Below are positions 51,812-60,394 of a stretch of DNA of 64,000 nucleotides, in pieces (within the stretch, counting starts at the first letter, position 1; the number at the start of each line of letters is the position of its first letter). The notes under the pieces are model-generated. The model did not search any database. It had not been told where the DNA came from and saw nothing but the letters and a program-made list of their open reading frames with translations. The DNA is from Paracoccus indicus (GTDB lineage: Bacteria > Pseudomonadota > Alphaproteobacteria > Rhodobacterales > Rhodobacteraceae), in assembly GCF_003056335.1 (NCBI RefSeq), contig NZ_PYWA01000003.1, positions 124,001-188,000 on the forward strand, written 5' to 3'. Both the position numbers and the translations under genes were made by a program.

Positions 51812-52872
51812 CAGATCCCCGCCGAGACGTGAAGCGGCAGGAAGGACCCGGTGAACCCCGGCCCAAGCGCGCAGGCCATCATCTGGCCAGTGCCGCCCGA
51901 TTGCAGCACCGATTTCAGCACAAACATCACCGTGGGTGCGGACATGTTGCCGGTGTCGCGCAGCACCTCGCGTTCGGCGTCCAGCACGCCGGGTGTCAGG
52001 TTCAGCGAGGCTTCGATGGCTTCGACCACCTTTGCGCCGCCCGGATGGCAGACGAAGCGGTCGATGTCGTGGCGCGTCAGCCCGGATGCGGACAGGGCCT
52101 GATCCGCGGCCTGGGTGAAATGCTCGGAAACGAAGTTCGGGATCGAGCGGTCGAAGACGACGCCGAGGCCGGTCTGATCCACGTCCCACCCCATGATCGC
52201 CAGCGTATCGGGCCAGATCTTCTGGAAACCCTTGCCCAACTGCACATGCGGCCCCTTGGCGGGCAGATCGGACGAAAGGCAAGCCGCCGCTGCGCCGTCA
52301 CCGAACAGGACGGTCGCGATGATGTCGGCCTTTTGCAGGCGGTCGGTGCGGAAGGACAGCGAGCAGGCCTCGATCACGACCAGCAGGACCTTGGGGGCAT
52401 CGGCCCCATCCGCCAGACGTTGGGCGACCGACAGCCCCGAGACACCGCCCGCGCACCCCAGCCCGAACAAGGGCACGCGCAGAATGTCGTCGCGGAACCC
52501 CATCCGGGTGAAGACCCGAGCCTCGATCGTGGGTGTTGCGATGCCGGTCGATGACACGGTGACCACGCAATCGACCTGATCGGCCCGCCATCCGGCATCG
52601 CTCAGGGCCCGATCCGCGGCATCGACGAACATCTGGTCCGCGCCGATCAGATAGGCGTCATTGCGGTCCTTCCATCCATGGTCTTGGGAAAACCAGTCCA
52701 AGGGCATGACCGAATACCGATGCTTGATCCCCGAGGTTCCGAAGGTGCGCGCAAGGCGGTCGAACTGGGGATAGCGGTCGCCGAAAATCAGGGCGGCACG
52801 GGCTTCGACATCGGATTGGTCAAGGCGGTTGGGTGGAAGTGCGGTCGACAGGCCATGCAGAAAAACGGGCAT
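51811..52872 (-). CDS. Type III polyketide synthase (chalcone/stilbene synthase family)
   Basis: Condenses acyl-CoA starters with malonyl-CoA to give alkylpyrones or resorcinols. 353 residues with the catalytic triad in place: C140 in GLGCAGG, H276 in CHPGGAKV and N309 in TGNMSAPT; the C-terminal GPGFTGSFLPL is also conserved. ATG 52872 (MPVFLHGLSTALPPN) has AAGGA six bases upstream. It is cotranscribed with the methyltransferase-like gene downstream. The exact starter cannot be read from the sequence. Confidence 0.92.
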   Translation of the reverse strand: MPVFLHGLSTALPPNRLDQSDVEARAALIFGDRYPQFDRLARTFGTSGIKHRYSVMPLDWFSQDHGWKDRNDAYLIGADQMFVDAADRALSDAGWRADQVDCVVTVSSTGIATPTIEARVFTRMGFRDDILRVPLFGLGCAGGVSGLSVAQRLADGADAPKVLLVVIEACSLSFRTDRLQKADIIATVLFGDGAAAACLSSDLPAKGPHVQLGKGFQKIWPDTLAIMGWDVDQTGLGVVFDRSIPNFVSEHFTQAADQALSASGLTRHDIDRFVCHPGGAKVVEAIEASLNLTPGVLDAEREVLRDTGNMSAPTVMFVLKSVLQSGGTGQMMACALGPGFTGSFLPLHVSAGI

Positions 52873-52982
52873 CGGTATTCCTTGCAACGCGGATCCCGAT
52901 ACGCATCAACGATCGTCGCAGACTGTCCAGTCGGGCGAAGCCATAACACCCGATCCGCCGAAAGCGTTCCACCAAGGGCCGC

Positions 52983-54305
52983 CTACGCAGGGTCGCGAAA
53001 GCTGCCGGGTCTGATGCCGTGGCGCGCCAGCTTGTCATAGAAGGTCTTGCGCGGCAGCCCCAGCATCTGCATCGCCTGCGTCGCATGCCCCTGGCAGTCG
53101 CGCAGGGTGTCGCGGATCAGCGCGGCCTCGTAGGTGGCAACCATCTGGGCCAGCGCGGGGCGGGCGGGGGGCGTGTGGCCCGGCGCGCCCTCCAACCCCA
53201 GAAGGTGGTGTTCGGCAAAGGCCTGAAGCTCTCGCAGGTTGCCGGGCCAGCGGTGGGTCGCCAGATGGGCCAGCACCAGATCGGTCAGGGGCGGCACGCT
53301 GCGCGACAGTCGATCCGCCGCCGATTGCAGGAAGTGGCGGAACAGCGCCGGCACGTCCTGCGCGCGCGCCGACAGCGGCGGCACCGTCACGATGGCACGC
53401 GACAGCCGATAGTAGAGACCCGGATGCAGATCGCCCTGGGTTTCGCTTTCGGCGGTGGCGATGATCTGCAGGTCCAGGGGGCGGGGGGCTGCGGCGCCTG
53501 CGGGCCAGAACTCGCCCGCCTCGACCAGCTTCAGCAGGCGGGTCTGGGCGGCTTGCGGCAGGGCGGCCACGTCATCAAGGCACAAGACGCCCCGATGCGC
53601 CTTCTCCAGCAGGCCGGGGGTGCGGGCGTGTCTGGCATTCGGCGTGGGCTCGGACCCCAGCAGCGCGGCGTCGATCCGGTCGGGCGAAAGGGCGGCGCAA
53701 TCCAGCACGACGAAGGGTTTGGCGCGGCGGGGGCCATGCCGGTGGATGGCCTGTGCCACCAGCGATTTCCCCGCCCCACCGGGGCCGGTGATCAGCGCAT
53801 CGCTTTGCGCCTCGGCCACGCGGGTCAGGCTGTCGCGCAGCTGCCGCATCGCGAGGCTGTCGCCCATCAGCGGCGGATGTGCCAGCGCGATATCGCTTTG
53901 CGACTGACGCAGGCGGCGGTTTTCCAGCACCAGCCGGCGGGCCGCCAGCGCGCGGCGCAGGGCGGCGGTCAGAACCTCGGTGTCGACGGGCTTGGTCAGG
54001 AAGTCATAGGCGCCCGCATGCAGCGCCCTGACCGCCATATCCACATCGCCATGCCCCGTCAGCAGGATCACCGGCAGATCGGCGTCCATGTCGTGCAGAT
54101 GCTGGAACAGCTGCAACCCGTCCATGCCGGGCATGCGCACGTCGGTCAGAACCGCGCCGTCGAAGTCGGGGTCCAGGATCTGCAGGGCCGCATCGGCGGT
54201 GGCAAAGTCCCGCACGGCGATGCCCGCAATGGTCAGCATCTGCGCCAGCGCTGCACGCAGGTCGTCGTCATCGTCGATCAGGCAGATGCAGGGGGCTTGG
54301 GGCAT
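52983..54305 (-). CDS. dctD: NtrC-type response regulator (DctD-like) lacking the GAFTGA motif
   Basis: 440 residues: receiver domain with phosphoacceptor D55 (LTDVRMPG), AAA+ domain with Walker A GPGGAGKS (174-181) and Walker B GVLCLDDV (239-246), and a C-terminal Fis-type helix-turn-helix (IRDTLRDCQGHATQAMQMLGLPRKTFYDKLARHGI). Where sigma-54 activators have GAFTGA, this protein reads TPNARH (221-226), and Walker B has DD for the usual DE. It is therefore unlikely to drive sigma-54 RNA polymerase and may act on sigma-70 promoters, as Rhodobacter NtrC does. It overlaps the kinase gene by TGATG. Confidence 0.9.
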   Translation of the reverse strand: MPQAPCICLIDDDDDLRAALAQMLTIAGIAVRDFATADAALQILDPDFDGAVLTDVRMPGMDGLQLFQHLHDMDADLPVILLTGHGDVDMAVRALHAGAYDFLTKPVDTEVLTAALRRALAARRLVLENRRLRQSQSDIALAHPPLMGDSLAMRQLRDSLTRVAEAQSDALITGPGGAGKSLVAQAIHRHGPRRAKPFVVLDCAALSPDRIDAALLGSEPTPNARHARTPGLLEKAHRGVLCLDDVAALPQAAQTRLLKLVEAGEFWPAGAAAPRPLDLQIIATAESETQGDLHPGLYYRLSRAIVTVPPLSARAQDVPALFRHFLQSAADRLSRSVPPLTDLVLAHLATHRWPGNLRELQAFAEHHLLGLEGAPGHTPPARPALAQMVATYEAALIRDTLRDCQGHATQAMQMLGLPRKTFYDKLARHGIRPGSFRDPA

Positions 54306-56050
54306 CAGGCTCTCCTTAGCGTCAGGCGGAAGGTGGCCCCCTGACCGGGGGTTGCGGGATCGAGGGTCAGGTCACCCCCGAAGTCGCGGGCGATATCGCG
54401 CGAGATGACGAGCCCCAGCCCCATGCCCTGCGGCTTGTCGGTGGCGAAAGGGGTGAACAGCCGCGCCGCGCCATCTGCATCCAGCCCCGGCCCGTTATCG
54501 GTGATCGTCAGGGTCACGGTCGCAGCGTCCCAGTTGGCCCGCAGCCGGATCCAAGGGTCGGGGCGGTCGTGCTGGGCGTCATGGGCGTTCGTCAGCAGGT
54601 TCACCAGGATCTGCTCCAACCGCACGGATTCGGCATGGACGAACAGATCGTCGGGCAGATCGGGCAGGTCAAAGCGCATGGCGTTGGCCCGCCGTCGGCT
54701 GGCCGTCAGCATCAGCGACGCCTGGATCGACCCTTGCAGCAAGACCGCCTGCATCGCGCCCGTCGCCTTGCGGGAAAAGCCGCGCAGGCGGTCGGTGATG
54801 GTAGCGATGCGGTCGGTCATGCCGATGATGCGGGTCAGGTTGTCTCCGGTGGCCTGCGCCGCATGGGCGGGCAGCAGGGCCTGACCGTTCTGCGCCAGCA
54901 GGCGGATGGTGGCCAGAGGCTGGTTCAGCTCGTGCGCGACGCCTGCGGTGATCTGGCCGAGGGTCGCCAGCTTGTTGGCCTGCACCAGATCGGATTGCAG
55001 GCGGATCAGGCGCTGTTCGGCCGCCTTGCGTTCGCGCATCTCATCCGAGAGGTCGCGCGTGCGGGCCTGCACCGCCTGCTCCAGATCGGCGCGATAGGCG
55101 GCCTGGGCGCGGGCCTGCCGTGCCGCGCGGCGCATCCGGGCCGCGATCAGCGCGGCCATGATCCCGCCCAGCATCACCACCAGCAGCGCCGTCCCCGCAG
55201 CCAGTGCCGCCAGACGGCGCGGCCCCGCGGTTGAGGTCTGCACGACCAACTGCCAGTCGCTGCGGCGCAGGGGCGCACGGGTGGTCAGGACACCGCGGGA
55301 TGTGGGCAGGGGCTGGAACCGCAGCTCGGGCCGGCTGGAGATCAGCACCCGATCATCGCCGCCCATCACGAAGGTCGCGTCGCTGTCGCGGGCCCATGCG
55401 CGCTCCAGCTGGTCGAACTCGATCTTGACGACGATGACGCCGATGGGGCGGCCCTCGTCGCGGATGTCATGGGCCAGATAAAGCCCGTGCCGACCGCTGA
55501 CCGTGCCAAGCGCATATTCCTGACCCGTACCGTTCTGCATCGCCTGTCGGAAATAATCGCGGAACCCATAGTCGTGGCCGACGAAACTGGTCGGCTGATC
55601 CCAGTTCGACGCCGCCACCGCCCGCCCTTGGGCATCCATCAAATAGATGACGCTGCTTTGCGTCTCGGCGCGCAGCAGATCCAGCTTGGCCGAGACCTCG
55701 GGGTCCGAGATGCGCCCGTCGCGCAGGGTGGCGATGACCTGCTGGTCGACCGACAGGACCACGGCCACGGCGCGTTGGCGATCAAGGACGCTGTCCAACG
55801 CCAGAACGCGTGTCTGGGCGATGGCAGCCGCCTCTTGCGTCAGGCGTGCCATGGCGGCGGTCCTTGTCAGATGCCATGTCGCCAGCGGCACGACCACCAT
55901 CAGCGCAACGGCCAGCGCGTTCATGGCAAGACGCCGCGATGTCAGGCGGGGCGAATCATCGTCTCTCAGGGGGATCGGCATCAGGGGAGCGTGTCCGGCG
56001 GCTGTTTCGTTTTCCACACTAGCAGGGTCGCCGCGTGTGGGAAACCACAC
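54305..56050 (-). CDS. dctB: C4-dicarboxylate sensor histidine kinase (DctB-like)
   Basis: Membrane sensor of 581 residues. TM1 is near 44-62 and TM2 near 283-304; between them lies a PDC/Cache sensor ([65 protein letters not shown]) closely like DctB. The kinase core has H373 in [16 protein letters not shown], the N box [18 protein letters not shown] and [21 protein letters not shown] 56050 has GAGGGT upstream; ATG 55981 (MPIPLRDDD) would give a shorter tail and is a real alternative. It is divergent from dctA. Confidence 0.9.
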   Translation of the reverse strand: MWFPTRGDPASVENETAAGHAPLMPIPLRDDDSPRLTSRRLAMNALAVALMVVVPLATWHLTRTAAMARLTQEAAAIAQTRVLALDSVLDRQRAVAVVLSVDQQVIATLRDGRISDPEVSAKLDLLRAETQSSVIYLMDAQGRAVAASNWDQPTSFVGHDYGFRDYFRQAMQNGTGQEYALGTVSGRHGLYLAHDIRDEGRPIGVIVVKIEFDQLERAWARDSDATFVMGGDDRVLISSRPELRFQPLPTSRGVLTTRAPLRRSDWQLVVQTSTAGPRRLAALAAGTALLVVMLGGIMAALIAARMRRAARQARAQAAYRADLEQAVQARTRDLSDEMRERKAAEQRLIRLQSDLVQANKLATLGQITAGVAHELNQPLATIRLLAQNGQALLPAHAAQATGDNLTRIIGMTDRIATITDRLRGFSRKATGAMQAVLLQGSIQASLMLTASRRRANAMRFDLPDLPDDLFVHAESVRLEQILVNLLTNAHDAQHDRPDPWIRLRANWDAATVTLTITDNGPGLDADGAARLFTPFATDKPQGMGLGLVISRDIARDFGGDLTLDPATPGQGATFRLTLRRA

Positions 56051-56188
56051 ATCCTACCCTCGAGTCCGGGGCAGGAAAGCCATGTTTTCAACGCATTGCA
56101 GTCATGCGCGCCAGCCCTTCGGATGTTCCGCGCAATCATTATCCTGCCCGCAACATTTCCGTCACACGCAAAGGTAGGAGGAGACCTC

Positions 56189-57520
56189 ATGCAGTTTGAT
56201 CCATCCGCGCAACCTCGGGCGCGCACCCCCAAGCCCTTCTACGCCCACCTCTATTTCCAGGTCGTGACCGCCATCATCTGCGGGGCGCTGGTCGGCCATT
56301 TCTTCCCCCAGACCGGCGAGGCGCTGAAGCCCCTGGGCGACGGCTTCATCAAGCTGGTCAAGATGATCATCGCGCCGGTGATCTTCCTGACCATCGTCAC
56401 CGGGTTGGCCGGGATGGGCAGTCTGCGCGGCGTCGGTTCGGTCGTGGGCAAGGCCTTTGCCTATTTCCTGACGTTTTCCACGCTGGCCCTGATCGTCGGG
56501 CTGATCGTCGCCAATGTCATCCAGCCGGGCAGCGGCATGAACATCGATCCGGCCTCGCTGGATGCCAGCGCGGTCACGGGCTATGCCCAGAAGGCGCATG
56601 AGACCTCGCTGACCGGGTTTGTCATGGACATCATCCCCAGCACGCTGGTTTCGGCCTTCGTCGAGGGCAACATCCTGCAGGTGCTGTTCGTGGCGATCCT
56701 GTTCGGGATCTCGATGATCCTGATCGGCGAGAAGGCCAAGCCTGTGCTGGCCGTCTTCGAAAGCGCCAGCCTTGCGATCTTCCGCGTCGTCGACATCCTG
56801 ATGAAGGCCGCCCCCATCGGCGCCTTCGGGGCCTTCGCCTTCACCATCGGCAAATACGGCATCAGCGCGGTGGCCAACCTGGCGGCGCTGGTCGGCACCT
56901 TCTATCTGACCTCGGCGCTGTTCATCGTCGTGATCCTGGGGACCGTCTGCCTGCTGAACGGCTTTTCGATCTTCAAGCTGATCGCCTACCTGCGGACCGA
57001 GATCCTGCTGGTGCTGGGCACATCGTCGTCTGAATCGGCGCTGCCTTCGCTGATGGAGAAGATGGAGCGGGCGGGCTGCGCGCGTCCCGTCGTGGGGCTG
57101 GTCGTGCCGACGGGTTATTCCTTCAACCTGGACGGTACCAACATCTACATGACGCTGGCGGCACTGTTCATCGCGCAGGCGACGAACACCGATCTGTCGT
57201 TGCAACAGCAGGTGCTGCTGCTGCTGGTGGCGATGCTGTCATCCAAGGGGGCTGCGGGCGTCACGGGGGCGGGTTTCATCACGCTGGCCGCGACGCTGTC
57301 GGTGGTGCCGACGGTGCCGGTGGCGGGGATGGCGCTGATCCTGGGGGTGGACCGTTTCATGTCGGAATGTCGCTCGATCACCAATTTCATCGGCAATGCG
57401 GTGGCCACGGTCGTCGTCAGCCGGTGGGAAGGCGCGCTGGATCGCGACCAGCTGAATGCCGCGCTGAACGGCAACCTGCCCGAGGCGACCGAGGGTGCCC
57501 TGATCCCCGACGGTCAGTGA
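56189..57520 (+). CDS. dctA: C4-dicarboxylate transporter DctA
   Basis: Sodium or proton symporter for succinate, fumarate and malate, 443 residues. Family marks: [84 protein letters not shown] (the serine-rich reentrant loop), [49 protein letters not shown] and [34 protein letters not shown] 56189 follows AGGAGGAGA. It is divergent from dctB-dctD, which presumably control it. Confidence 0.96.
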   Translation: MQFDPSAQPRARTPKPFYAHLYFQVVTAIICGALVGHFFPQTGEALKPLGDGFIKLVKMIIAPVIFLTIVTGLAGMGSLRGVGSVVGKAFAYFLTFSTLALIVGLIVANVIQPGSGMNIDPASLDASAVTGYAQKAHETSLTGFVMDIIPSTLVSAFVEGNILQVLFVAILFGISMILIGEKAKPVLAVFESASLAIFRVVDILMKAAPIGAFGAFAFTIGKYGISAVANLAALVGTFYLTSALFIVVILGTVCLLNGFSIFKLIAYLRTEILLVLGTSSSESALPSLMEKMERAGCARPVVGLVVPTGYSFNLDGTNIYMTLAALFIAQATNTDLSLQQQVLLLLVAMLSSKGAAGVTGAGFITLAATLSVVPTVPVAGMALILGVDRFMSECRSITNFIGNAVATVVVSRWEGALDRDQLNAALNGNLPEATEGALIPDGQ

Positions 57521-57525
57521 AGGAA

Positions 57526-57550
57526 AAGGGAGGCCACAGCGGCCTCCCTT
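57526..57550. terminator. Bidirectional terminator after dctA
   Basis: AAGGGAGGCC and GGCCTCCCTT form a perfect ten-base stem around ACAGC. An A-rich stretch precedes it. It separates dctA from the convergent redoxin gene, which ends four bases later. Confidence 0.8.
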
Positions 57551-57553
57551 CGT

Positions 57554-58078
57554 TCATGCAGTCCCGCGAATGGGATAATCGTTTTCCAGAATGAACTTCA
57601 GCCCGGACAGCAGGTCATCCGTCGTCGGACGGGCGAAGGGGACGTTCTGCAGATACATCGCATAGATCCGCCCATCGGGATATAGGATCGCGATGCCCGG
57701 TTCCGCAAAGCGCGCGGGCTCGGCGTCCTTTTCCTTGTCCGAGATGAACAGACCCCAGTCACGGGCGGATTCCTCGGTCAGATCATGGCCGATGTGCAGA
57801 TCGCCCAAGTCCCATTCCTGCTGCTGGCGGTCGAACCTTTCGCGGTCGTCCATCGAGATAACGGCGACATCCACGCCCAGATCGCGGAATTCACCCTGAC
57901 GGCGTGCCAACTCCTCGATCTGCTTCTTGCAGATGGGGCAATGGATGCCGCGATAGAAGAAGACCGCCGTCATGCGGTTGTCGGGGGTGGCGGGCAGGGC
58001 GAAGGCATTGTCCTGATGGTTCTTGGCCGTGATCAGGGGCGCAAGCTGTCCGGGGATGGGCGTGCTGTGATGGGTCAT
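57554..58078 (-). CDS. Redoxin/peroxiredoxin-like (AhpC-TSA family) protein
   Basis: Thioredoxin-fold protein of 174 residues. The redox motif is FFYRGIHCPICKKQIEELARR, with a CPIC pair at the start of the first helix; DVAVISMDDRERFDRQQQEWDLGDLHIGHDLTEESARDWGLFIS is typical of the AhpC-TSA group. The C-terminal part GIAILYPDGRIYAMYLQNVPFARPTTDDLLSGLKFILENDYPIRG is found in a subgroup often annotated as redoxin-family proteins. ATG 58078 (MTHHSTPIPGQLAPLI) is chosen over an upstream GTG. Peroxide or disulfide reduction is inferred. Confidence 0.82.
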   Translation of the reverse strand: MTHHSTPIPGQLAPLITAKNHQDNAFALPATPDNRMTAVFFYRGIHCPICKKQIEELARRQGEFRDLGVDVAVISMDDRERFDRQQQEWDLGDLHIGHDLTEESARDWGLFISDKEKDAEPARFAEPGIAILYPDGRIYAMYLQNVPFARPTTDDLLSGLKFILENDYPIRGTA

Positions 58079-58320
58079 CGTGGCGTATCTCCGCTTGGTG
58101 TCGGTGAATTCGCGGCCCAACGCTGTCCCTGCCCGACGGTTGCACGAAGGCGCGCAAACGATTGTGTGAATCACTGCCAGTGTTAACCATTTGTTCTTGC
58201 GCAGGACGATTGTTTTTCCTAATTCGGTTCAAAAGGCTAAGGCTGGTTCCTGATACGTTTCACGACCGCCGGCCATCAGAAGGCCCGGTGCGCGGGTCCG
58301 GCACATGAAGGAACCTGTCC
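58079..58320. other. Divergent intergenic region redoxin / GIY-YIG gene
   Basis: 242 bases, richer in A/T than its surroundings around 58180-58240, as expected for two promoters. I saw no palindrome, LexA box or small gene that I can support. Confidence 0.4.
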
Positions 58321-59004
58321 TTGGGCGTCAAAGGCAAGCAACTCAGGACCGTGCGCGGCAGCTTCGACCTGTCCCGGACGGTAATCGTCGGATCGCCGAC
58401 CAATCCCAACATCGTCTACGGATACCGCTTTCCCAGCCATCCGCGGCGCATCAAGATCGGCTATTCCAGCCGGGGCCTGTCGCGCGTGGCCGAACAGGCG
58501 ACGGCCTTTCCCGAAAAGCCGATCATCGAGTTCGTGATCCACGACCGCCGCGCCCGCACCATCGAGGGCGCCTTCCACCGTGCCCTGCGCGGGCGGCAGG
58601 CCGATACCATCGGAACGGAATGGTTCGACGCATCCTGGGGGGATGTGCTGGCGGTGTCGCCGGTGCTGCGCAAGGCCAGTGTCGCCTATAACGTCGTGCT
58701 GGGCTGCAAGATCGCGGGTGCGGTGCTGCTGGGGTTGCTGGGGCTGGTGCTCTATCCGTTGCTGTTGGCGCTGATCGCGGCGCTGATCTCGGGGGCGTCC
58801 GCGATGCCGGTGTGGGAGTTCGGGCGTGATTATATCGACGGCATCTTCGGGCGTGCGCCTTCGGAAAGCCTTGCGATGGCGCGATACCTGATGCGGCTGG
58901 CGGTGATGCGCGACGTGCCGGGGCTGATCCACATTGCCGCCCTGGCGCCGATCCCGCTGCTGGCGTGGCTGCCTTTCGTGCGCGTCCGGCCACAGGCCTT
59001 CTGA
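58321..59004 (+). CDS. GIY-YIG (T5orf172/MUG113-like) domain protein with membrane segments, TTG start
   Basis: 227 residues. The N-terminal ~110 residues look like a T5orf172-type GIY-YIG domain: IVYGYRFPSHPRRIKIGYSSRGLSRVAEQATAFPEKPIIEFVIHDRRARTIEGAFHRALRGRQADTIGTEWFDAS, with the KIGYS, EGAFHRAL and TEWF blocks. Then come hydrophobic segments (VVLGCKIAGAVLLGLLGLVLYPLLLALIAALISGA and GLIHIAALAPIPLLAWLPF) around a soluble linker. TTG 58321 is supported by AAGGA about nine bases upstream. A nuclease-like domain attached to the inner membrane is unusual; its function is unknown. Confidence 0.75.
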   Translation: MGVKGKQLRTVRGSFDLSRTVIVGSPTNPNIVYGYRFPSHPRRIKIGYSSRGLSRVAEQATAFPEKPIIEFVIHDRRARTIEGAFHRALRGRQADTIGTEWFDASWGDVLAVSPVLRKASVAYNVVLGCKIAGAVLLGLLGLVLYPLLLALIAALISGASAMPVWEFGRDYIDGIFGRAPSESLAMARYLMRLAVMRDVPGLIHIAALAPIPLLAWLPFVRVRPQAF

Positions 59005-59121
59005 GGTCACGGTATTCTGACGTGGGGACCCGCTTGCAGCCGCCCTGCGGTTGAGCGCATGGTTCCCACCATGCTAGGCCGGACGCCGTTCACGTTGGGC
59101 AGGCTGCAAGGGGGCTGACAG

Positions 59122-59160
59122 ATGCGCATCGAATTTTCCCACAACGGGCCTGTCACGTGA
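59122..59160 (+). CDS. Possible 12-codon leader ORF coupled to rsmB
   Basis: ATG at 59122 preceded by AAGGGGG encodes MRIEFSHNGPVT and stops in a GTGA overlap with the rsmB GTG start. rsmB has no good ribosome binding site of its own, so this short frame could deliver ribosomes to the GTG. It is too short for homology to be claimed. Confidence 0.45.
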   Translation: MRIEFSHNGPVT

Positions 59161-60308
59161 CGCCGGGGGCACGGATTGCCGCCGCGATCTCGGTTCTGGA
59201 TCAGGTGCTGGCGGGGATGCCTGCCGAACAGGCGCTGCTGCGCTGGTCGCGGGGCAGCCGCTTCGCCGGTTCGGGCGACCGCGCCAAACTGCGCGATCTG
59301 GTTTTTGGTGCGCTGCGTCAGCGCGACAGTCTGGCGGCCCTTGGCGGGTCGCTTGACGGTCGCGGTTTGATGATCGGGCACGCCCGTCGCAACGACCTGC
59401 CGATCGCGGATCTCTTCTCGGGCGAGGGACATTCGCCCGGCCCCCTGACCGAGGCCGAGGCGGCCCATGTCCCGCCCACCGATCTGCCCGATGATCTGCC
59501 CGATTGGATCAGGCCGCGCTGGCATGCCTCGCTTGGGGATCAGGCGGGGCAGGTGGCTGCGGCCATGGCCGATCGCGCGCCCGTCTGGTTGCGCGTGAAC
59601 CCGCAGCGCTGCGACCCTAACAGCGCCATGGAACAGCTGGCCGCCGAGGATATTCCCACCCGCGCCGCCGACGATCTGCCCACCGCGCTGAAGGTCTTGG
59701 GCAATGAACGCGCCGTCGCGCGGTCGGGCCTGTATCGCGATGGCGGGATCGAATTGCAGGACCTGTCCCCGCAGCTGGCCTGCGCGGCACTGCCGCTGCG
59801 CCCCGACGACCGGGTGCTGGATTATTGCGCGGGGGGCGGGGGCAAGACGCTGGCCTTGGCCGCGCGTCAGCCCAAGGCCCGATACGAGGCGCATGACGCG
59901 CTGCCCGCCCGCATGGGCGATCTGCCCGAACGCGCCGAACGCGCGGGCGTCCCCGTCCGCATCCTGCGCAAGCCCGAGGGGACCTATGATCTGGTCGTTG
60001 CGGATGTCCCCTGTTCGGGCACCGGCACATGGCGTCGAACGCCCGACGCGAAGTGGCGGCTGACGCAGGATCAGCTGGTGCGTCTGACCGAGGTGCAGGC
60101 CCAGATCCTCGATCAGGTCGCACCGATGGTACGCGTGGGCGGGCATCTGGCCTATATGACCTGCTCGGTTCTTGACGATGAGAACGGGGACCAGCTGCGG
60201 GCCTTCCTTGCGCGACATCCGGGCTTTGCCCTGCAACAGCAGCAGACCTGGACGCCGCAGACGGCCAGCGACGGCTTCTATCTGGCGGTGCTGGTGCGCG
60301 GCGACTGA
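59157..60308 (+). CDS. RsmB/NOP-family RNA m5C methyltransferase, GTG start
   Basis: S-adenosylmethionine-dependent rRNA cytosine methyltransferase of about 383 residues. Motif I VLDYCAGGGGKTLALA, motif IV DLVVADVPCSGTGTWRRTPDAKWRL with the PC release cysteine, and motif VI YMTCSVLDDENGDQL with the catalytic TC cysteine. The N-terminal region (RIAAAISVLDQVLAGMPAEQALLRWSRGSRFAGSGDRAKLRDLVFGAL) is a reduced NusB-like domain. GTG 59157 is set by the leader-frame overlap. The target is presumably 16S rRNA. Confidence 0.88.
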   Translation: MTPGARIAAAISVLDQVLAGMPAEQALLRWSRGSRFAGSGDRAKLRDLVFGALRQRDSLAALGGSLDGRGLMIGHARRNDLPIADLFSGEGHSPGPLTEAEAAHVPPTDLPDDLPDWIRPRWHASLGDQAGQVAAAMADRAPVWLRVNPQRCDPNSAMEQLAAEDIPTRAADDLPTALKVLGNERAVARSGLYRDGGIELQDLSPQLACAALPLRPDDRVLDYCAGGGGKTLALAARQPKARYEAHDALPARMGDLPERAERAGVPVRILRKPEGTYDLVVADVPCSGTGTWRRTPDAKWRLTQDQLVRLTEVQAQILDQVAPMVRVGGHLAYMTCSVLDDENGDQLRAFLARHPGFALQQQQTWTPQTASDGFYLAVLVRGD

Positions 60309-60394
60309 TGCCCCGGCGCGGGATCAAAGTTAACGCCCTGTTAAGACCGGGTCGGCTAGGCAGAGGATCGTCAAGGGGCAAGAGGACGATTCGA

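Noticed and set aside
56035..56050. GTGTGG-GAAA-CCACAC hairpin at the dctB start as an operator
   Set aside because: It overlaps the possible GTG start codon and is only six bases long; it may be chance, and I cannot separate coding from regulatory constraint.
56051..56188. Sigma-54 promoter before dctA
   Set aside because: No GG-N10-GC element with the expected flanks; the nearest GG/GC pair has the wrong spacing.
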